DNA of 64,000 bases from Coleophoma eucalyptorum (GCA_026120035.1 JALRME010000012.1:992001-1056000), one strand, 5' to 3'. Shown: positions 22,255-34,000, numbered from the stretch's first letter. Notes: generated by a model not told the origin, from the sequence alone. Numbers and translations: made by a program.

Positions 22255-23207
22255 ATGCCGACCCTCGAAACCTACGATGGAGTCTATCTGTGGAAATATG
22301 TGCCTAATCTGCCCGCCGCTACGGCTTTTGCCATTTTGTTTGGTCTCGCGAGCATAGCTCATGGCGGGAAGATGGTTAAGACAAAAATGTGGTTTTGTCT
22401 CCCCTTCGTTATTGGTGGCATCTGTGCGTCCTTCTAAGATCCAACTGTTTCCTGGTTTCTGCCACTAATACGATAGCAGTTGAAGTAATTGGCTACGTAT
22501 CCCGAGCTGCTGCCACCAATATAACGGGCTCCTTGATACCCTACATCATGCAAGCCATTTTCCTGCTCTTGCCCCCGGTCCTCTTCGCCGCGTCGTTATA
22601 CATGGTATATTCTCGTGTTGTCCGAGCTGTTCACGGCGAAAACTTCTCGCTCATCTCCCCGCGTTGGACAACCACCATCTTCGTCCTCGGCGATTGGACT
22701 TGCCTGAACATTCAATCCGGCGGCTCTGGGCTACTGTCTCATCCGAACAAAGGAAACCTAGCTGACTACATTATCGTTTCCGGATTGGGGCTCCAGGTCC
22801 TGATATTTATCTGCTTCATGTTCTGCTGCCTGAACTTCAACCGTCGCTTTCGAGCGCACCTGGTTGAGACTGGCACTACAAGTGATGTCCCTTGGCAGTC
22901 GTGCCTCAACATGCTATACTCGACATCGCTTGCTATCTTGGTGCGGAATATTTATCGAGTTGTCGAGTTTATTATGGGCAAGGACGGCTATCTTCAAACT
23001 ATCGAGTGGCCGGTGTACGTATTCGACGGGGCATTGATGTTCTTTGTGATGATCGGCTTTTTTATCTGGTACCCGAATGAGCTGCGACCAACCACAAGGG
23101 ATTCAATGATAGAGCTCACGACCGACAGAGGAAGTAGTGTAGAGCAGGGTCGTGCTGTGAAACCTTACCGCCGACTTCCCTTAGTTCAGCTTTTACGATT
23201 CCGTTGA
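22255..23207 (+). CDS. RTA1-like lipid-translocating exporter / seven-TM protein
   Basis: Two exons, 22255-22423 and 22480-23207 (56-bp intron), giving 298 residues. Seven hydrophobic segments are visible, from PNLPAATAFAILFGLASI to VYVFDGALMFFVMIGFFIWYP; the pattern EVIGYVSRAAA, IMQAIFLLLPPVLFAASLYM and FVLGDWTCLNIQSGGSG is characteristic of the RTA1/RTM1 family. Members include Rta1, Rsb1 and Pug1, implicated in sphingoid-base export, sterol-drug tolerance or porphyrin uptake. Localisation is expected at the plasma membrane or endosomes. Its head-to-head neighbour is a UPC2-like regulator, consistent with a membrane-lipid or xenobiotic response. Confidence 0.9.
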
Positions 23208-24203
23208 GAAGTTTTCAATAGGTAGGCTACTGAGATAGCAACAGCTGTCTGTGTGTCAACGAAAGCTATAGCTAAATTTTTTCGTAGAAGGAGCTCTCGG
23301 ATTTAAATAAATTGTATTATGTTTATCCTCTTAAAACAAATGTCACTAGACTTAATTTTTCGAGTCTTCGAATTTTCAACGTCCAGTATATTGGTCTAAT
23401 CAGCCTCCAGGATCAACAGTTTAGATACCTACTATGGGGAAGTAATCTATATACGAGCGGTTTGACTTGCTTGCTTAGCTGCATACCTCGCTGGACAACT
23501 TTATTCAGGAATGCTGGAGCTCAATAAGCAAGGTAACACTCTTATCTCTTCATCAAACAAACAGTAGATCTATTTTAAAATCTTCAAATGATTTATAGAT
23601 CGTCCTCTGTACCCAAGGTTTGGATTATTTTTCCCGTGGTGAGACAATGAGTGGAATATCGAGACATTATCATAGAGTGCTCTATGTTTTTCCCCCCCAA
23701 TACTTTGCAGATTTACGAGGTTACGTTTACTGGTTTAAGCTAGACGCCGAAGATAGCATTTTGAAGCGCTTGAGACCAGAAACGGAAGAAAGGAATAATA
23801 ATAATCTTAGAGCAATCTGGCTGTGATGGTCGCTTTCTCTTCTGTCCCTGTGCGTGCGGCGTAGTATCTGCTTGGAAAGCCAGTACCCACTTAAACCCAC
23901 CCCTTTAGGCACGAAAGATGTCAGCGCACTACGATCGCTTATTACACCCAGGAAATGTGAGATTATAGTATGTGCTTTGTCATTTACAAGTTATGTCCGA
24001 ATTCATCCAACATGCCATATCGTGAAGACGCTTTATAATCATTCAAACTCGCTCTATGAATGACAGCGGTATAAAATTGGAGGAAACTCCCAAGCACGAT
24101 TTTTCCATATCATTGTACAACTACTCGCTTTGCCGAAATCTATTATAAGGCAAATTTCTATCTCTAGCCTATCGACTCAAAAATAAAATCTCAAATCATC
24201 ACA
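23208..24203. other. Intergenic region before the bicupin-type gene
   Basis: About 1.0 kb, AT-rich, without a recognisable gene. The right end is a promoter with TATAAAA at 24070-24076, 134 bp before the next ATG. Confidence 0.45.
24070..24076 (+). promoter_or_regulatory. TATA-like box of the cupin gene
   Basis: TATAAAA 134 bp upstream of the start codon at 24204, a usual distance in filamentous fungi. Confidence 0.4.
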
Positions 24204-24962
24204 ATGGCGGAAAATCAACTCTCTTTAGCTCGCAGGATTGTAGTTTCCAACCTACCTCTCCCAGCTAATCTTGCCAATTCCACTACAGCCGAACCAGCAG
24301 TGGAAGTACTTGATGAGCAACTTAATCCTGCCTCAGTTCTAGACGACAATGGGGCAAGATCCTCCATTTTCAACCACAAGGTAGTGCCTACCAGCACTGC
24401 AGGATTGTAAGTTCTGTCATGATACACCATGATCAAACATTGAATTTCGTGTTTACGTGAGCTAACATCATACATAGTGGAAAGCTGGAACTGGCAGACG
24501 TTCCTGGCGCTGGTATTGTGCTCCCAAATGGTATCAATATTTACTACTTCGATGTAGCCCCGGGATATTCTGTCCCGATTGTACGTCAATTTGAAGAATT
24601 ATTCCTACGCTTTACTAATGACAGCAGCATCGAACTACCTCTACAGACTGTGTAACAGTCTTGGCCGGTGAGGTTGTTCTTCTCACGCCGGGGGCGGCTT
24701 TTGATCCTGCCACTGGTAAAGGCGATATCATTGAGACTGTGTCGAAGCCTGGAGATGTTATTGTACAGCGAGGAACTCTTCATGGGTTAGCTTTTGTTCC
24801 TGTCCTTTGATTTTTGAGGAGTTACTAATTCTTAATAGCTGGGCCAACTATACGTCAAGCTGGGTACGAATGCAATGTGTAGTTTTGGATGCTGAGCCCG
24901 TCTCTACGAAGATTGAAGGTACCGATACAACACATGCCTTGCCAGATGTATGGGACGTTTAA
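24204..24962 (+). CDS. Cupin-domain protein
   Basis: Four exons, 24204-24406, 24478-24580, 24628-24785 and 24839-24962, giving 195 residues. Exon 3 could start three bases earlier at a second AG. The cupin barrel covers about residues 85-165: VAPGYSVPIHRTTSTDCVTVLAGEV as first motif and GDVIVQRGTLHGWAN as second, with His residues in metal-ligand positions. Fungal proteins of this shape usually occur beside SDR and reductase genes in catabolic or metabolite clusters, where they may act as isomerases or dioxygenases. Substrate unknown. It is distinct from the 113-residue cupin at 15.8 kb. Confidence 0.82.
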
Positions 24963-25690
24963 GATACCCAATAACTAAATATTTTTATGATAAACGCCCA
25001 AAATCAAGCCATATGCACCTTTATCTGATACTATTGGATATCCCAACCCTTGTAATTTTTGACGACTAGAAAGGAAGGTCACTCAGTCAACTTACGCACT
25101 TAACTTATTATATTCTGACACAGCTGTTTCCACTATATTTCATTCACCTTCCTGGCACGCCAACTTGTTGCGGGTTTCCAAATTGAGACTTCCATGGATA
25201 TTTTTCCACAAATATATGACTTTGTAACCAAATTACTTTTAGTTCTGACTTCACAACAGTTGTTACGCATAATAATGATTGAAGATGAGTGGCATAGACG
25301 CAATAATGTTTACGTAATACATCGCTGCAGAAGTTCGCCCATCCTTTGAGCCAATGAATCATATTGCCATGGGAACTGGCTACACGTGTTCTGTTAGAGT
25401 CATGATACTAACCCACCTCAAGCAGAAGTACATGATAGCTAGTAGTATTGAGCTAATATATACAAGGGTCGGCCGCACTAGCACTGGCTAGAGAATCAAT
25501 TAATTAGGATAGAACTTCTTTCCCCAAGGTATCATAGGCCCATTTGTTTTCGAAATATTTACAAAATCAAACCTATGCCGTTCTTATTATCTAACGGCGA
25601 TACAAACTCCGGAGTTATTTTCCAAAACTAAGCATATTCATATCCACAGTGCCTCACGCGATTGGCTTTTGAAGTTTCAATGTCTCAAAA
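24963..25690. other. Intergenic region
   Basis: 728 bp without a convincing gene. Contains the palindrome ACACGTGT at about 25383, possibly an E-box-like element. Otherwise AT-rich and unremarkable. Confidence 0.4.
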
Positions 25691-26969
25691 ATGGCGACTG
25701 GAAAAGCACTGGTTACCAAGGTTGAAAATGGGAAGGCGAAGTTCTCAATTGAATCTGTTACAATAGAAAGCCTAGAGGAGGCTCAAGTCCTGGTGAAGTG
25801 TGAATTCGCAACCCAGAACCCAACAGACGGTGAGCCGTCCTTTTACCCTTCGAAAGCGTTTCACCATATTTGTATTAACACTGCTGTAGTGCAGTCACTT
25901 GACTCAAACGCCTTTGGCAGTGGAATGGTCCCCGGCTGTGACTTCGCTGGTATCGCTGAAAAGATTGGACCAAACGTCAGCCGAGTAAAACCCGGAGACC
26001 GTGTTGCAGGACTGATATGGGGAGGTAGGTCTATGAAATTGAAGTATGGAAGGGGTAAATTGCCTAGATTCTCCGATTACGTGAAACAAAAGGCCTTGGT
26101 GCCTATTCCCAGTATACGATTCTTTTCATAATTCCAGAATTGATTACTTCTGCTGCAATAACCACTGTCTCACTCCCATCAGGAACAGCTTGGCTCGCAC
26201 TCTTCTCATCCACTACTCTAGCTTTAGACCGCAAGAATCTCGGCACAGCGTCTCTACTTGTCTGGGGTGGAAGCAATAAGCCATCCTGTAATGATTCATT
26301 TTGAAATGTGTATACATGCTAATGGGCAACGCCTTAGCAAGTGTTGACCAATATGCAATTCATATTGCAGCACTATATGGGATTCCAGTAATCACTAGCT
26401 GCAGTCCAAAGCACTTTGAGACCTGCAAATCTTTAGGCGCAACTCAATGCTTTAATTACCAGGAAGCAGACGTTGTATCAAAGATTCAAGCTGCGGTGCC
26501 CACTATATCTCATGTTTTTGACTGTATCGGGTCTGACACATCATCTGCAACCTCTGCAAACTGTATTGGCATAGACAAAGGCAGGATATGTACTGTGCGG
26601 CCGCTGCAGTTCTTCCAGGTCAAAGCCCCAAGTCATGTCGATGCTACCGATGTCCTAGTATTTACGAGCTTCTTGAAAGAGCATAGTCATTTTTCATTTA
26701 CATTGGGACGTAAGTCTAGGTTTAAGTTTTGTAAGCTTGCTCATGACTTAAGGATACTAAGAAGACTCTAGATCTCGTTAGAAGACCACACTTTAGCTAG
26801 TGAGCTATATGCGATGCTGCCTGGCCTATTAGCGGATGGAAAACCAAAACCGAATGATGTGAAAATCATAAATGGGGGGTTGGGGGCTGTAGAGAGTGGA
26901 TTTCAGTTGTATCGGGACGGAAAGATCAGTGGTCATAAGCTTGTATATAAGTCTACGCAATACGTCTAG
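25691..26969 (+). pseudogene. Decayed zinc-type medium-chain reductase
   Basis: The parts of a ToxD-like reductase are all here but do not join cleanly. The N-terminus (GMVPGCDFAGIAEKIG) splices at 25830-25889. The next expected segment needs an intron or removal at about 26025-26067 that would break the frame; the segment after VPIP requires a gap of only 26 bp. At about 26271 the donor before the cofactor-binding helix reads AT instead of GT, so the WGGS..VDQYAIHIAALYG region is cut. The C-terminal part (EDHTLASELYAM to the stop at 26969) is in yet another phase. I count at least three lesions. It is a paralogue type of the intact reductase at 14.1 kb. An unusual splicing pattern cannot be excluded without RNA data. 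Confidence 0.65.
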
Positions 26970-27417
26970 GAGAATCTGCCTGTTTGCTCAGGGATGATGT
27001 TAGTCCTTGTAAGACGACCTGAATTCAGGGATGGATATGGAAGGACTAGAATAAGTGATCGCAATATTGATACTACTCCCAAGTCTTGTCTGCTCCATTT
27101 ATACCGGAGTCTCGGGATTGGTTAAACTGTAAGGGAAGAATTTTGTGTTCTTTGTCTTCATCTTGTCATATCCATAAAGTAAATCAATGAATACTTATTA
27201 AATGGTACCAATATTGCTACTTCTTTCAAGTCAAGGTAATCCCCCTTTACAATGTCACTCTTTCGCCTCGGTTGGCGGTAGACCGATCGATCATTGGCTG
27301 CCTGGTACAATGTAGTAGCCGAAATCTGTCGATTCTATCCATGAGCTCGTGCGTAGGAAACCTCGCCATATGCGCAAATACCAAATTGCTCTAATGACCC
27401 ACGATTGAGCTTCTGCA
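26970..27417. other. Promoter region of the 27.4-kb regulator
   Basis: 448 bp, no gene seen. TCATTGGCTG near 27289 contains an inverted CCAAT box. Confidence 0.4.
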
Positions 27418-29329
27418 ATGGCGAATGTTGACTATTCTCAGAAGAAACATCGTCGAGAGCGGCGAATCTTGAGTTGTATGCCATGCCGGAAACACCGGCT
27501 CAAATGTGATCGGGAAGTCCCGTGCGAAGCTTGTCGTCGGTTTGGGCGTGAGGAAAGATGCCAGCCATATCCATTTCCAACGAGGGCGAACGCACCCCAG
27601 GAATTAATCCGTAGGACAAGCACGTCAATACAAAGCGTTGATACAGCACAAAAAAATGCATCATCTGTGTCAAGGCGCATACAGCAACAGCCTTGGGGCA
27701 ATACAACAACTTCCCTGCTGCCGGCACTACACGCTCTCGAGATCCCGGAAGAAAGCACACTCCAGAGATTACGAATTGGCGAAATTGTGGATATGAAGTG
27801 CATCCAACTTAGTTCACATAACCATCAAAAAGACTATTGGGTCGTGCTGCTTAGTGGGATGTTGCCAACACATGCTTCTTGCAATATTTTAATTGACTTC
27901 TTCTTCGAGAACCTTAGTTGGGTTTACCGCATAATGCACATGCCAACATTTATGCTAAAATACGAATCCTTTTGGTCCAAGGAGGTTCGGGATATAGAAC
28001 TCCATTGGCTGGCATTACTCTTCAGCCTTATTTGCGCCTCAGGAATGCGTGTCACTCTGCATCATTGTGTGGAACATAGACTTGATTTCAAGGAGATACA
28101 AGAAAGCACTCATCTTTGGTACTCAGCATCTCGGCAAGCCTTGACGGTAGGAGACTCGGATTCTAACCCGTCAATTGAGGCCTTGCAAGCGATCGTCAAC
28201 CTGCAGCATTATCTGTATGCAACAGGTAAAGATGATGCTATTAACATGTATGATCAAATCTTCTAACTCAGACATTCTTGTCTTGAGTCAACTTGACTAA
28301 TCATATCAGAATACTCTTCTCAGCGGTTCAAAGCGCGCGTATGTTAAGTCTCGATCTTGAAAGTACCCATTCAGATATGCTACAACGAGAGATAAGCCAT
28401 CGTCTTTGGTGGGAAATCTGCAACTCTGATACGTAAGTCTCAGTTAATGGTCTAATCATGGACAACGGCTTACTTAAAATTTTAGGTTCCACGCAATATC
28501 TACGCAAAGACCAACTTTGGTACAATCTTATTTGTCCAAGGTGCCAGCTCCTCTAAATTGTAATGACAATGATATTACTACGAGTACGGTCAACGTCCAT
28601 TCTTTCAATGAGCTAACAGAGATGAGCTTGAACATCTCTCGAGGCAAGGTACTTCACGTTCTAAACCGACTCTTTATAGACAACGGTTCAAATCTCAATT
28701 CGCTTGAATTCGTTCTGTCTGTCGACTCAGAACTCAAGCACGTAATGGACCAGTTTCCATACTTTTTCAGGCTCGATTCCACTCATAGATTCCCCGAATT
28801 TTCATCAAGATTTGAGTTCATTCCCTGGATGTATCAGCTCCTACACTCTTGCATATGTATGCAAAGAATCCGAATGTACTGGCCTTTCTTAAACTCCAAA
28901 ATCGGCACAGCCTGGGAAGAAGTTATTACAGCTGCTAGCGATGCTCTTGCGATATATCAAATCATTCGCAGTATTCAGGCGAGTCCAAAGAATACTCCGA
29001 GAAAATGTGGAATCATCTATTATCAGCTCTTCGCCCTTGGTGTTACACTTGCGGTTCTACTGCTTTTGCAGGGGTCAGAAGCTGATAAAAGAACTGCAGC
29101 CATTCGCTGCGGTATTGAAATCATAGCATCGGACCTTGATCAGCTTTCCAAGGAGGAGATCATACCTCTAGCTTCCGAACAGAGCAAGATCATCACTCAG
29201 ATTCTGGACATGTGTGACTCACCCGACAAGATGGATCCACAATATTCTAAAATACTTGTATCAAAATTACGTATGGTACTAGGTAGCAGGGCAATTGTTT
29301 TGGAACAATACCAGGCTCAGGCTATATGA
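27418..29329 (+). CDS. Zn2Cys6 fungal-specific transcription factor
   Basis: Exons 27418-28247, 28310-28432 and 28486-29329 (introns 62 and 53 bp) give 598 residues. The zinc cluster is at residues ~20-48: CMPCRKHRLKC then C-X2-C-X8-C, preceded by a basic stretch. The middle homology region is in exons 1-3 (SWVYRIMHMPTFMLKYESFW, MLSLDLESTHSDMLQREISHRLWWEIC), the Fungal_trans type. I placed the first donor at GTATGA (28248) because it keeps the reading phase; an earlier GTAAAG donor would lead to a stop. It lies next to the decayed reductase and upstream of the NmrA-like gene, either of which may be a former or present target. Confidence 0.85.
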
Positions 29330-30421
29330 CCTTCAAATATACAAGACCATCGATGTATAAGCCTGCTTTTAGGATAGCTACTAGCCTAACACTAGGATCA
29401 TTGCATGATCTTGAGCAAATTCCATTAGTTATTATGCAAGTTATAAAATTCTTGATTCAGAATGCAACATTGGAGCATAATTTGACTATTGCTTTCTAAT
29501 ACTAATCCATGAGTTACTCTTAGGGATGTTGTGCAACTATCCACTTTAATATATTCCCGTCATTATTGTCAGTTGTGTGCATGGAAGTCAGCGTACAACT
29601 TTCAGTATCGCACGCTTCTCTTTTGCACTGTGGGATATAGATGCGAAGAGTTTTTGGATTGGTGAATCATACTAAAGCTAGCTCGTGGAAGGGGACTCGA
29701 GATATTTCATTTTATACTTTCAAGCCATGGATATTGGTGTCATATCTATTATTAACTTGTTGCCTACGCGATGGCACTCCAAAGATCTTTACCTCTTATC
29801 GTCATCTCATCGTCTAGCCGCTGGCCGAGGGACTTAGCGGGAGGCAGTACTTAGTGGGGCAGGATATAGCGGGGCAGGAGTTAACAGGACTTAGTTGGGT
29901 CATGCGATGCTACCTTGTAACAACAAAGTTGCGAGCAACATTTTTGCATTCCCCGAGGTATCACAGCTATCCTGGAACTAGTGCTCAAAATTCCTTGAAT
30001 TTGTATCCCTAACCGTCCTAGTTACTAATTGACAAACCAGAATCAGACCATAATAGTCTGTATCACAAAATGACCCCAGTTTCGTAGACTTGGGCATCCG
30101 AGTCGCCATTTAAGCGAATGGCTTTGCTGGTTTTTTAAACATTAATGGCTGTTACCTCTGAACTTACAACCTTGCTTTCGTATATCAATGTCTCCATGTG
30201 GCACTGGAACTGATTTGTAAGTAATGCCACAGCACGCTAAACTTCTATCAGAGATGGTGGGGAATTGTTTATGTTTATATATATATCCGCAAAGCCGGTG
30301 ACATCTTCTCAAAAACCTCCCTATCTATTCATTTAAACATCTCCATAAATTTTAACCACAAGAATTTATTGTGAAGACCATTGAAACCATCTCAATTCTC
30401 GATGATCTTGCTTTAGACACC
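29330..30421. other. Intergenic region with short degenerate GC-rich repeats
   Basis: About 1.1 kb without a gene. At 29826-29900 there are four to five imperfect units of a CTTAGYGGGRCAGG type. An AT run (TATATATATAT) near 30280 is a likely promoter element for the next gene. Confidence 0.45.
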
Positions 30422-31351
30422 ATGAGTAATGTCTTGGCCGTTTTCGGAGCCACTGGTCAGCAGGGCAGCTCTGTTATCCAGTGTGTCCAGGACGATCCGC
30501 AGCTTTCGAAAACATTCAAGATCCGTGGAATAACTCGGGACTCAACGAAACCAGCTAGTAAATCGTTACAGGAAAGAGGCATCGAAATGGTGGAGGCAGA
30601 TGCTGACGACACTATCTCACTTGTTAGAGCCTTGAAAGGATGTCACACAGCGTTCATTCTCACTGCCACGATCTTTGACGATAAATCAAAAACACGCGAG
30701 ATAGCTCAGGGAAAAGCGATGGCAGATGCAGCGATTTTGGTCGGTATCAAATTCTTGATCTTCAGTTCCCTTCCATCCGTGAGTGAGATCTCAAATGGCA
30801 AATATGAACATGTCAGCCATTTCGACGCAAAGGCAGAGGTCGAAGGCTACATTCGAACTTTGCCAGTCAAAAGCGCTTTTATCGCTCCTGGGTCATTTAT
30901 GCAGAACTTTCGAGGCCATATGGCGCCCCGTCCGGCTAGCGACGGCACGTACGCTATCGTCAATTGTATGCTACCCGAGACTCAGTTCTCCCTGGTGGAT
31001 GTCGCAGACACTGGGAAATGGGTATGTGCGATTCTTGCTGAGCCAACGAAATATGAGGGGAGGTTTATCGCTGCTGCTGTCAAGGTCTACACGTTAAGTG
31101 AAATTGTGGGATTGATATCAAAGGTATCCGGGAAGGTCGTCATGTATACCCAGATATCGGATAGTGAGTTCCGTGGGTTTTTGCCTGAAAGTATGGCCGA
31201 GGATTTGATCGATATGGCACATTACTTTCAAGAATTTGGTTACTATGGCCTAAAGACTAAAGAGTTAGTTGAGATAGCATCCCAGTGTGCTCGTAGTAAG
31301 CTAACCACATTTGAAGAGTATCTCGTACGGGAGCCTCTTATATTGGAGTAA
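30422..31351 (+). CDS. NmrA-like NAD(P)-binding protein
   Basis: Single exon, 309 residues from the ATG at 30422; the upstream frame has only a GTG. The N-terminal AVFGATGQQGSSVIQ is the NmrA/atypical-SDR cofactor loop; no catalytic Tyr-X3-Lys pair is obvious, as usual in NmrA-like proteins. NmrA senses NAD(P) redox state and represses AreA in nitrogen control, but most NmrA-like fungal proteins are HSCARG-type redox sensors or isoflavone-reductase-like enzymes. Which of these applies here is open. It closes the run of oxidoreductase and regulator genes that starts at 12.3 kb. Confidence 0.88.
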   Translation: MSNVLAVFGATGQQGSSVIQCVQDDPQLSKTFKIRGITRDSTKPASKSLQERGIEMVEADADDTISLVRALKGCHTAFILTATIFDDKSKTREIAQGKAMADAAILVGIKFLIFSSLPSVSEISNGKYEHVSHFDAKAEVEGYIRTLPVKSAFIAPGSFMQNFRGHMAPRPASDGTYAIVNCMLPETQFSLVDVADTGKWVCAILAEPTKYEGRFIAAAVKVYTLSEIVGLISKVSGKVVMYTQISDSEFRGFLPESMAEDLIDMAHYFQEFGYYGLKTKELVEIASQCARSKLTTFEEYLVREPLILE

Positions 31352-31939
31352 TGGCGCGTCTTGGCATGGTAGAGAAATTAAAACAAGTAAATAATTGCAG
31401 GAAATGCTATTTGATAAATACCTTTCCTTTCCAAATGTACACATGCACAGTCACGAAATTGAGGCAGTAGTCACAAGGTTTCGAGATCGGAGACTAAACA
31501 TCCGCTGTGAACATGACATTCTTTGGCCTTTAAATTTTTTACAGAACTGCTGTTTCCGTTGAAAAATTGCTTTTAGCTCCGCGAAAAGCTCTTCAACTAG
31601 ACAAGACCAGGGGAAGATAGCGGCAAATAAATTAACTTTCAAGTAGCATTATCCTATATCTGCTCGATCCGTGCTATCCAAGCAAACGACGTATTATCTT
31701 TAATGAAGTTCACCCAGTTTCTATATAATAGAAGGAGCTATTCTATAAACTCCTAAAACAGTAGCGTTCGTGATTTCTTATAAGACATTTGTTAGAACAA
31801 CGCCGTCATGTGTATATGCTTGCAATATTTAATATCGTTCAGGATCTTTAGAAAATATGAAAATATATGCATCTCCCAGCGATTGCTCAAAATGCGTTAA
31901 GTAGAGCGATAGCTCTCTAATTTATCAATTCTGTTATTC
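31352..31939. other. AT-rich convergent intergenic region
   Basis: 588 bp between the NmrA-like gene and the 3' end of the HET gene. Nothing recognisable was seen. Confidence 0.45.
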
Positions 31940-33583
31940 TTAGCCATCGAGTTGTGCAGCAGAGTCTTCCGTATCACGTAGACATATACTTTCAAGCGAT
32001 ACCCGCAAAATCAAACTAAGAATCTGCCCTCGTCTGTTTTCCTTAATGCTGTACCGAATCTTCGCGCTCAGTCTCCACTCTTCGATGTCCTCTATTATTG
32101 CTTCTACCTGGTCTAGGGGTGTGTCAACCGGTTCAGTGGTCCAGTCCTCCAAAGCAGCTTCGCCTGACACCAAGATCTCTAGGCGGGACCGAACGGCTCC
32201 CCTCACTCCGTCATCCAACTGAAGCTTCACACCGAAAAATTTGCCTGTATTGCTGCCAAAGATGTAGCACATTAACCTTCTTGAGGTGTCTTGCGCAAGG
32301 AGAGAGCTCGACCGTGTTAGTGAAAATCCAGATTTGCCAACAGCATGCTCTAGAGAGACATCGACCAATGGAAATCGAGATGCTCGTGATGCCGGGGATG
32401 TCCAGAGTGGGTTGATTATCAGAGGGAATCTCATACCATCTGAGGCTATCTTGGCTGGTATGTTGCGTAGAGTATCTGGAGCGGCACGCTGGCAGAGTAC
32501 TCGCACGGGCGATATCTCATCTCCTTGGGTGGTAACCGGTAAATTGACTTCTGAACTATTCTCAGCTGTGAATGCAGATTTTTTGAGAAGAATCCCCAGC
32601 CTGGTGTTGGGGTGTTCAACATCATAACAATTGAGAACTCCCACAAATTTGCCCTCTCCTTCCTCCTCTTGGTGGACCGGTAGGTCAATAACGAGGCCCG
32701 TATTTGTAATATCGCATTTTGCATAGTGTAAGCTTCCACCTGAAGCTTGCACAAATCGGCCAGAGTCTCGGAAATCAGCCGGTGATGACGCTAGTATACC
32801 TCGATCAAGTTCATGACTGATAGTATAAAGCCAACCCATTCTCCAAGCAAAGATGGTCTGATCTGTGCTTGTCCGAATGATTTCTTCTTGTAGACGAGCG
32901 AAGGATTTCAGGCCTTCGCCGTATAGAAGTGGCATACTGATCCCAAAAATCCCCAAAGGTGAGTAGGCCACGTCTTCGACTCTTGTCGTCTCTCTCATGG
33001 AAGCCCAGCTCATCTTTTGTGCAACGCTGTAGTCGTTGACTCGAGTCTCCCCCGAGATTAGTTTCTGGTCGATGCCAGTAATACTAGCAATGGCCGCTGC
33101 CAAAGAACGTTTGGTACCGCTATCCTTCCAATTTTGGTCGTAGAAGACTATGTTTTCAGGGGCCAGAAGCTCCTGCAGTGTCCAACCTCTGGCAAACCAA
33201 CGAGATCGAGCACCAGAAATGGCGAAGTGGAATTCAGAGCCTTCAGAGTTAAGAAAGTCGACCAGGTAGACGTAACAAACCACCGCATCCCGGTACCAAT
33301 CAAACATTGAGTTGATGGATTCGGACAGCTCAGCAGAGCTGGATTTGTCGATGCAGCAACTGTCCACCCAAGCCCATACGAAGCCATGCCGAGATGCCTC
33401 CGTGCAGAAGCCTTTCAGCTTCGGATAGCCCTGTTTCCACGAGACGGCGTCAAGGCTCTGCTTGTTCACCACATCGTGGTATGTCACTTCCTCCGCACCC
33501 CAAGTGTGTGACAAAATGGCATAATGTGGGATATCAACGAAAAACTCTCTTACTTCGTAAGTAAAAGTGTTGAGAAGCCTCAT
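31940..33583 (-). CDS. HET-domain (heterokaryon incompatibility) protein
   Basis: Single exon, 547 residues. The three hallmark HET blocks are present in order: AILSHTWGAEEVTYHDV (residues ~22-38), VDSCCIDKSSSAELSESINSM (~73-93) and RGWTLQELLAP (~130-140). The remaining 400 residues are a variable C-terminal part without a visible NACHT/WD-repeat module. HET proteins trigger growth arrest or cell death after non-self recognition at hyphal fusion; they are abundant, and most have no tested role. It sits head-to-head with an F-box gene. No disruption seen. Confidence 0.93.
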   Translation of the reverse strand: MRLLNTFTYEVREFFVDIPHYAILSHTWGAEEVTYHDVVNKQSLDAVSWKQGYPKLKGFCTEASRHGFVWAWVDSCCIDKSSSAELSESINSMFDWYRDAVVCYVYLVDFLNSEGSEFHFAISGARSRWFARGWTLQELLAPENIVFYDQNWKDSGTKRSLAAAIASITGIDQKLISGETRVNDYSVAQKMSWASMRETTRVEDVAYSPLGIFGISMPLLYGEGLKSFARLQEEIIRTSTDQTIFAWRMGWLYTISHELDRGILASSPADFRDSGRFVQASGGSLHYAKCDITNTGLVIDLPVHQEEEGEGKFVGVLNCYDVEHPNTRLGILLKKSAFTAENSSEVNLPVTTQGDEISPVRVLCQRAAPDTLRNIPAKIASDGMRFPLIINPLWTSPASRASRFPLVDVSLEHAVGKSGFSLTRSSSLLAQDTSRRLMCYIFGSNTGKFFGVKLQLDDGVRGAVRSRLEILVSGEAALEDWTTEPVDTPLDQVEAIIEDIEEWRLSAKIRYSIKENRRGQILSLILRVSLESICLRDTEDSAAQLDG

Positions 33584-34000
33584 CGTTTGGTCATGCAGCA
33601 GGATCGCAGCTGCTTAGGTGGGCATGCGAAATTGATTCAGCCTCGCAGCAAGAATCATGAACACCAATTTACGTCGCTAAAAGCGCGCAAGAATGACCAA
33701 TTGTTCGACAGGAACGGTAGTTGGTGGTGGTTATGGCTGGCTGGCTCTACTCTACTCCACTCTACTGAGCAGAAGCCTCCGGTTAGTCACTTAGTCAGCA
33801 AACCATTTAGTTCCCCGTCCACTGTAGTGATCGTCTTCACGTGAAACCCGCTTAGGGACGAACCTCATGGATTATATCGCTGCCTATACCACTAGTGGTA
33901 CTACAATCCTTTTATCGCAACTGTCACTTTGCCAACCCCTCTCAACTAAACTCTTTCCACCATAAACCCAACGTATCGTTGCACTGACACGATATTGGTA
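33584..34000. promoter_or_regulatory. Divergent promoter, HET / F-box genes
   Basis: 417 bp between two start codons, with GGCTGGCTGGCT and CTCTACTCTACTCCACTCTACT simple repeats near 33737-33765. No other element recognised. Confidence 0.4.
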
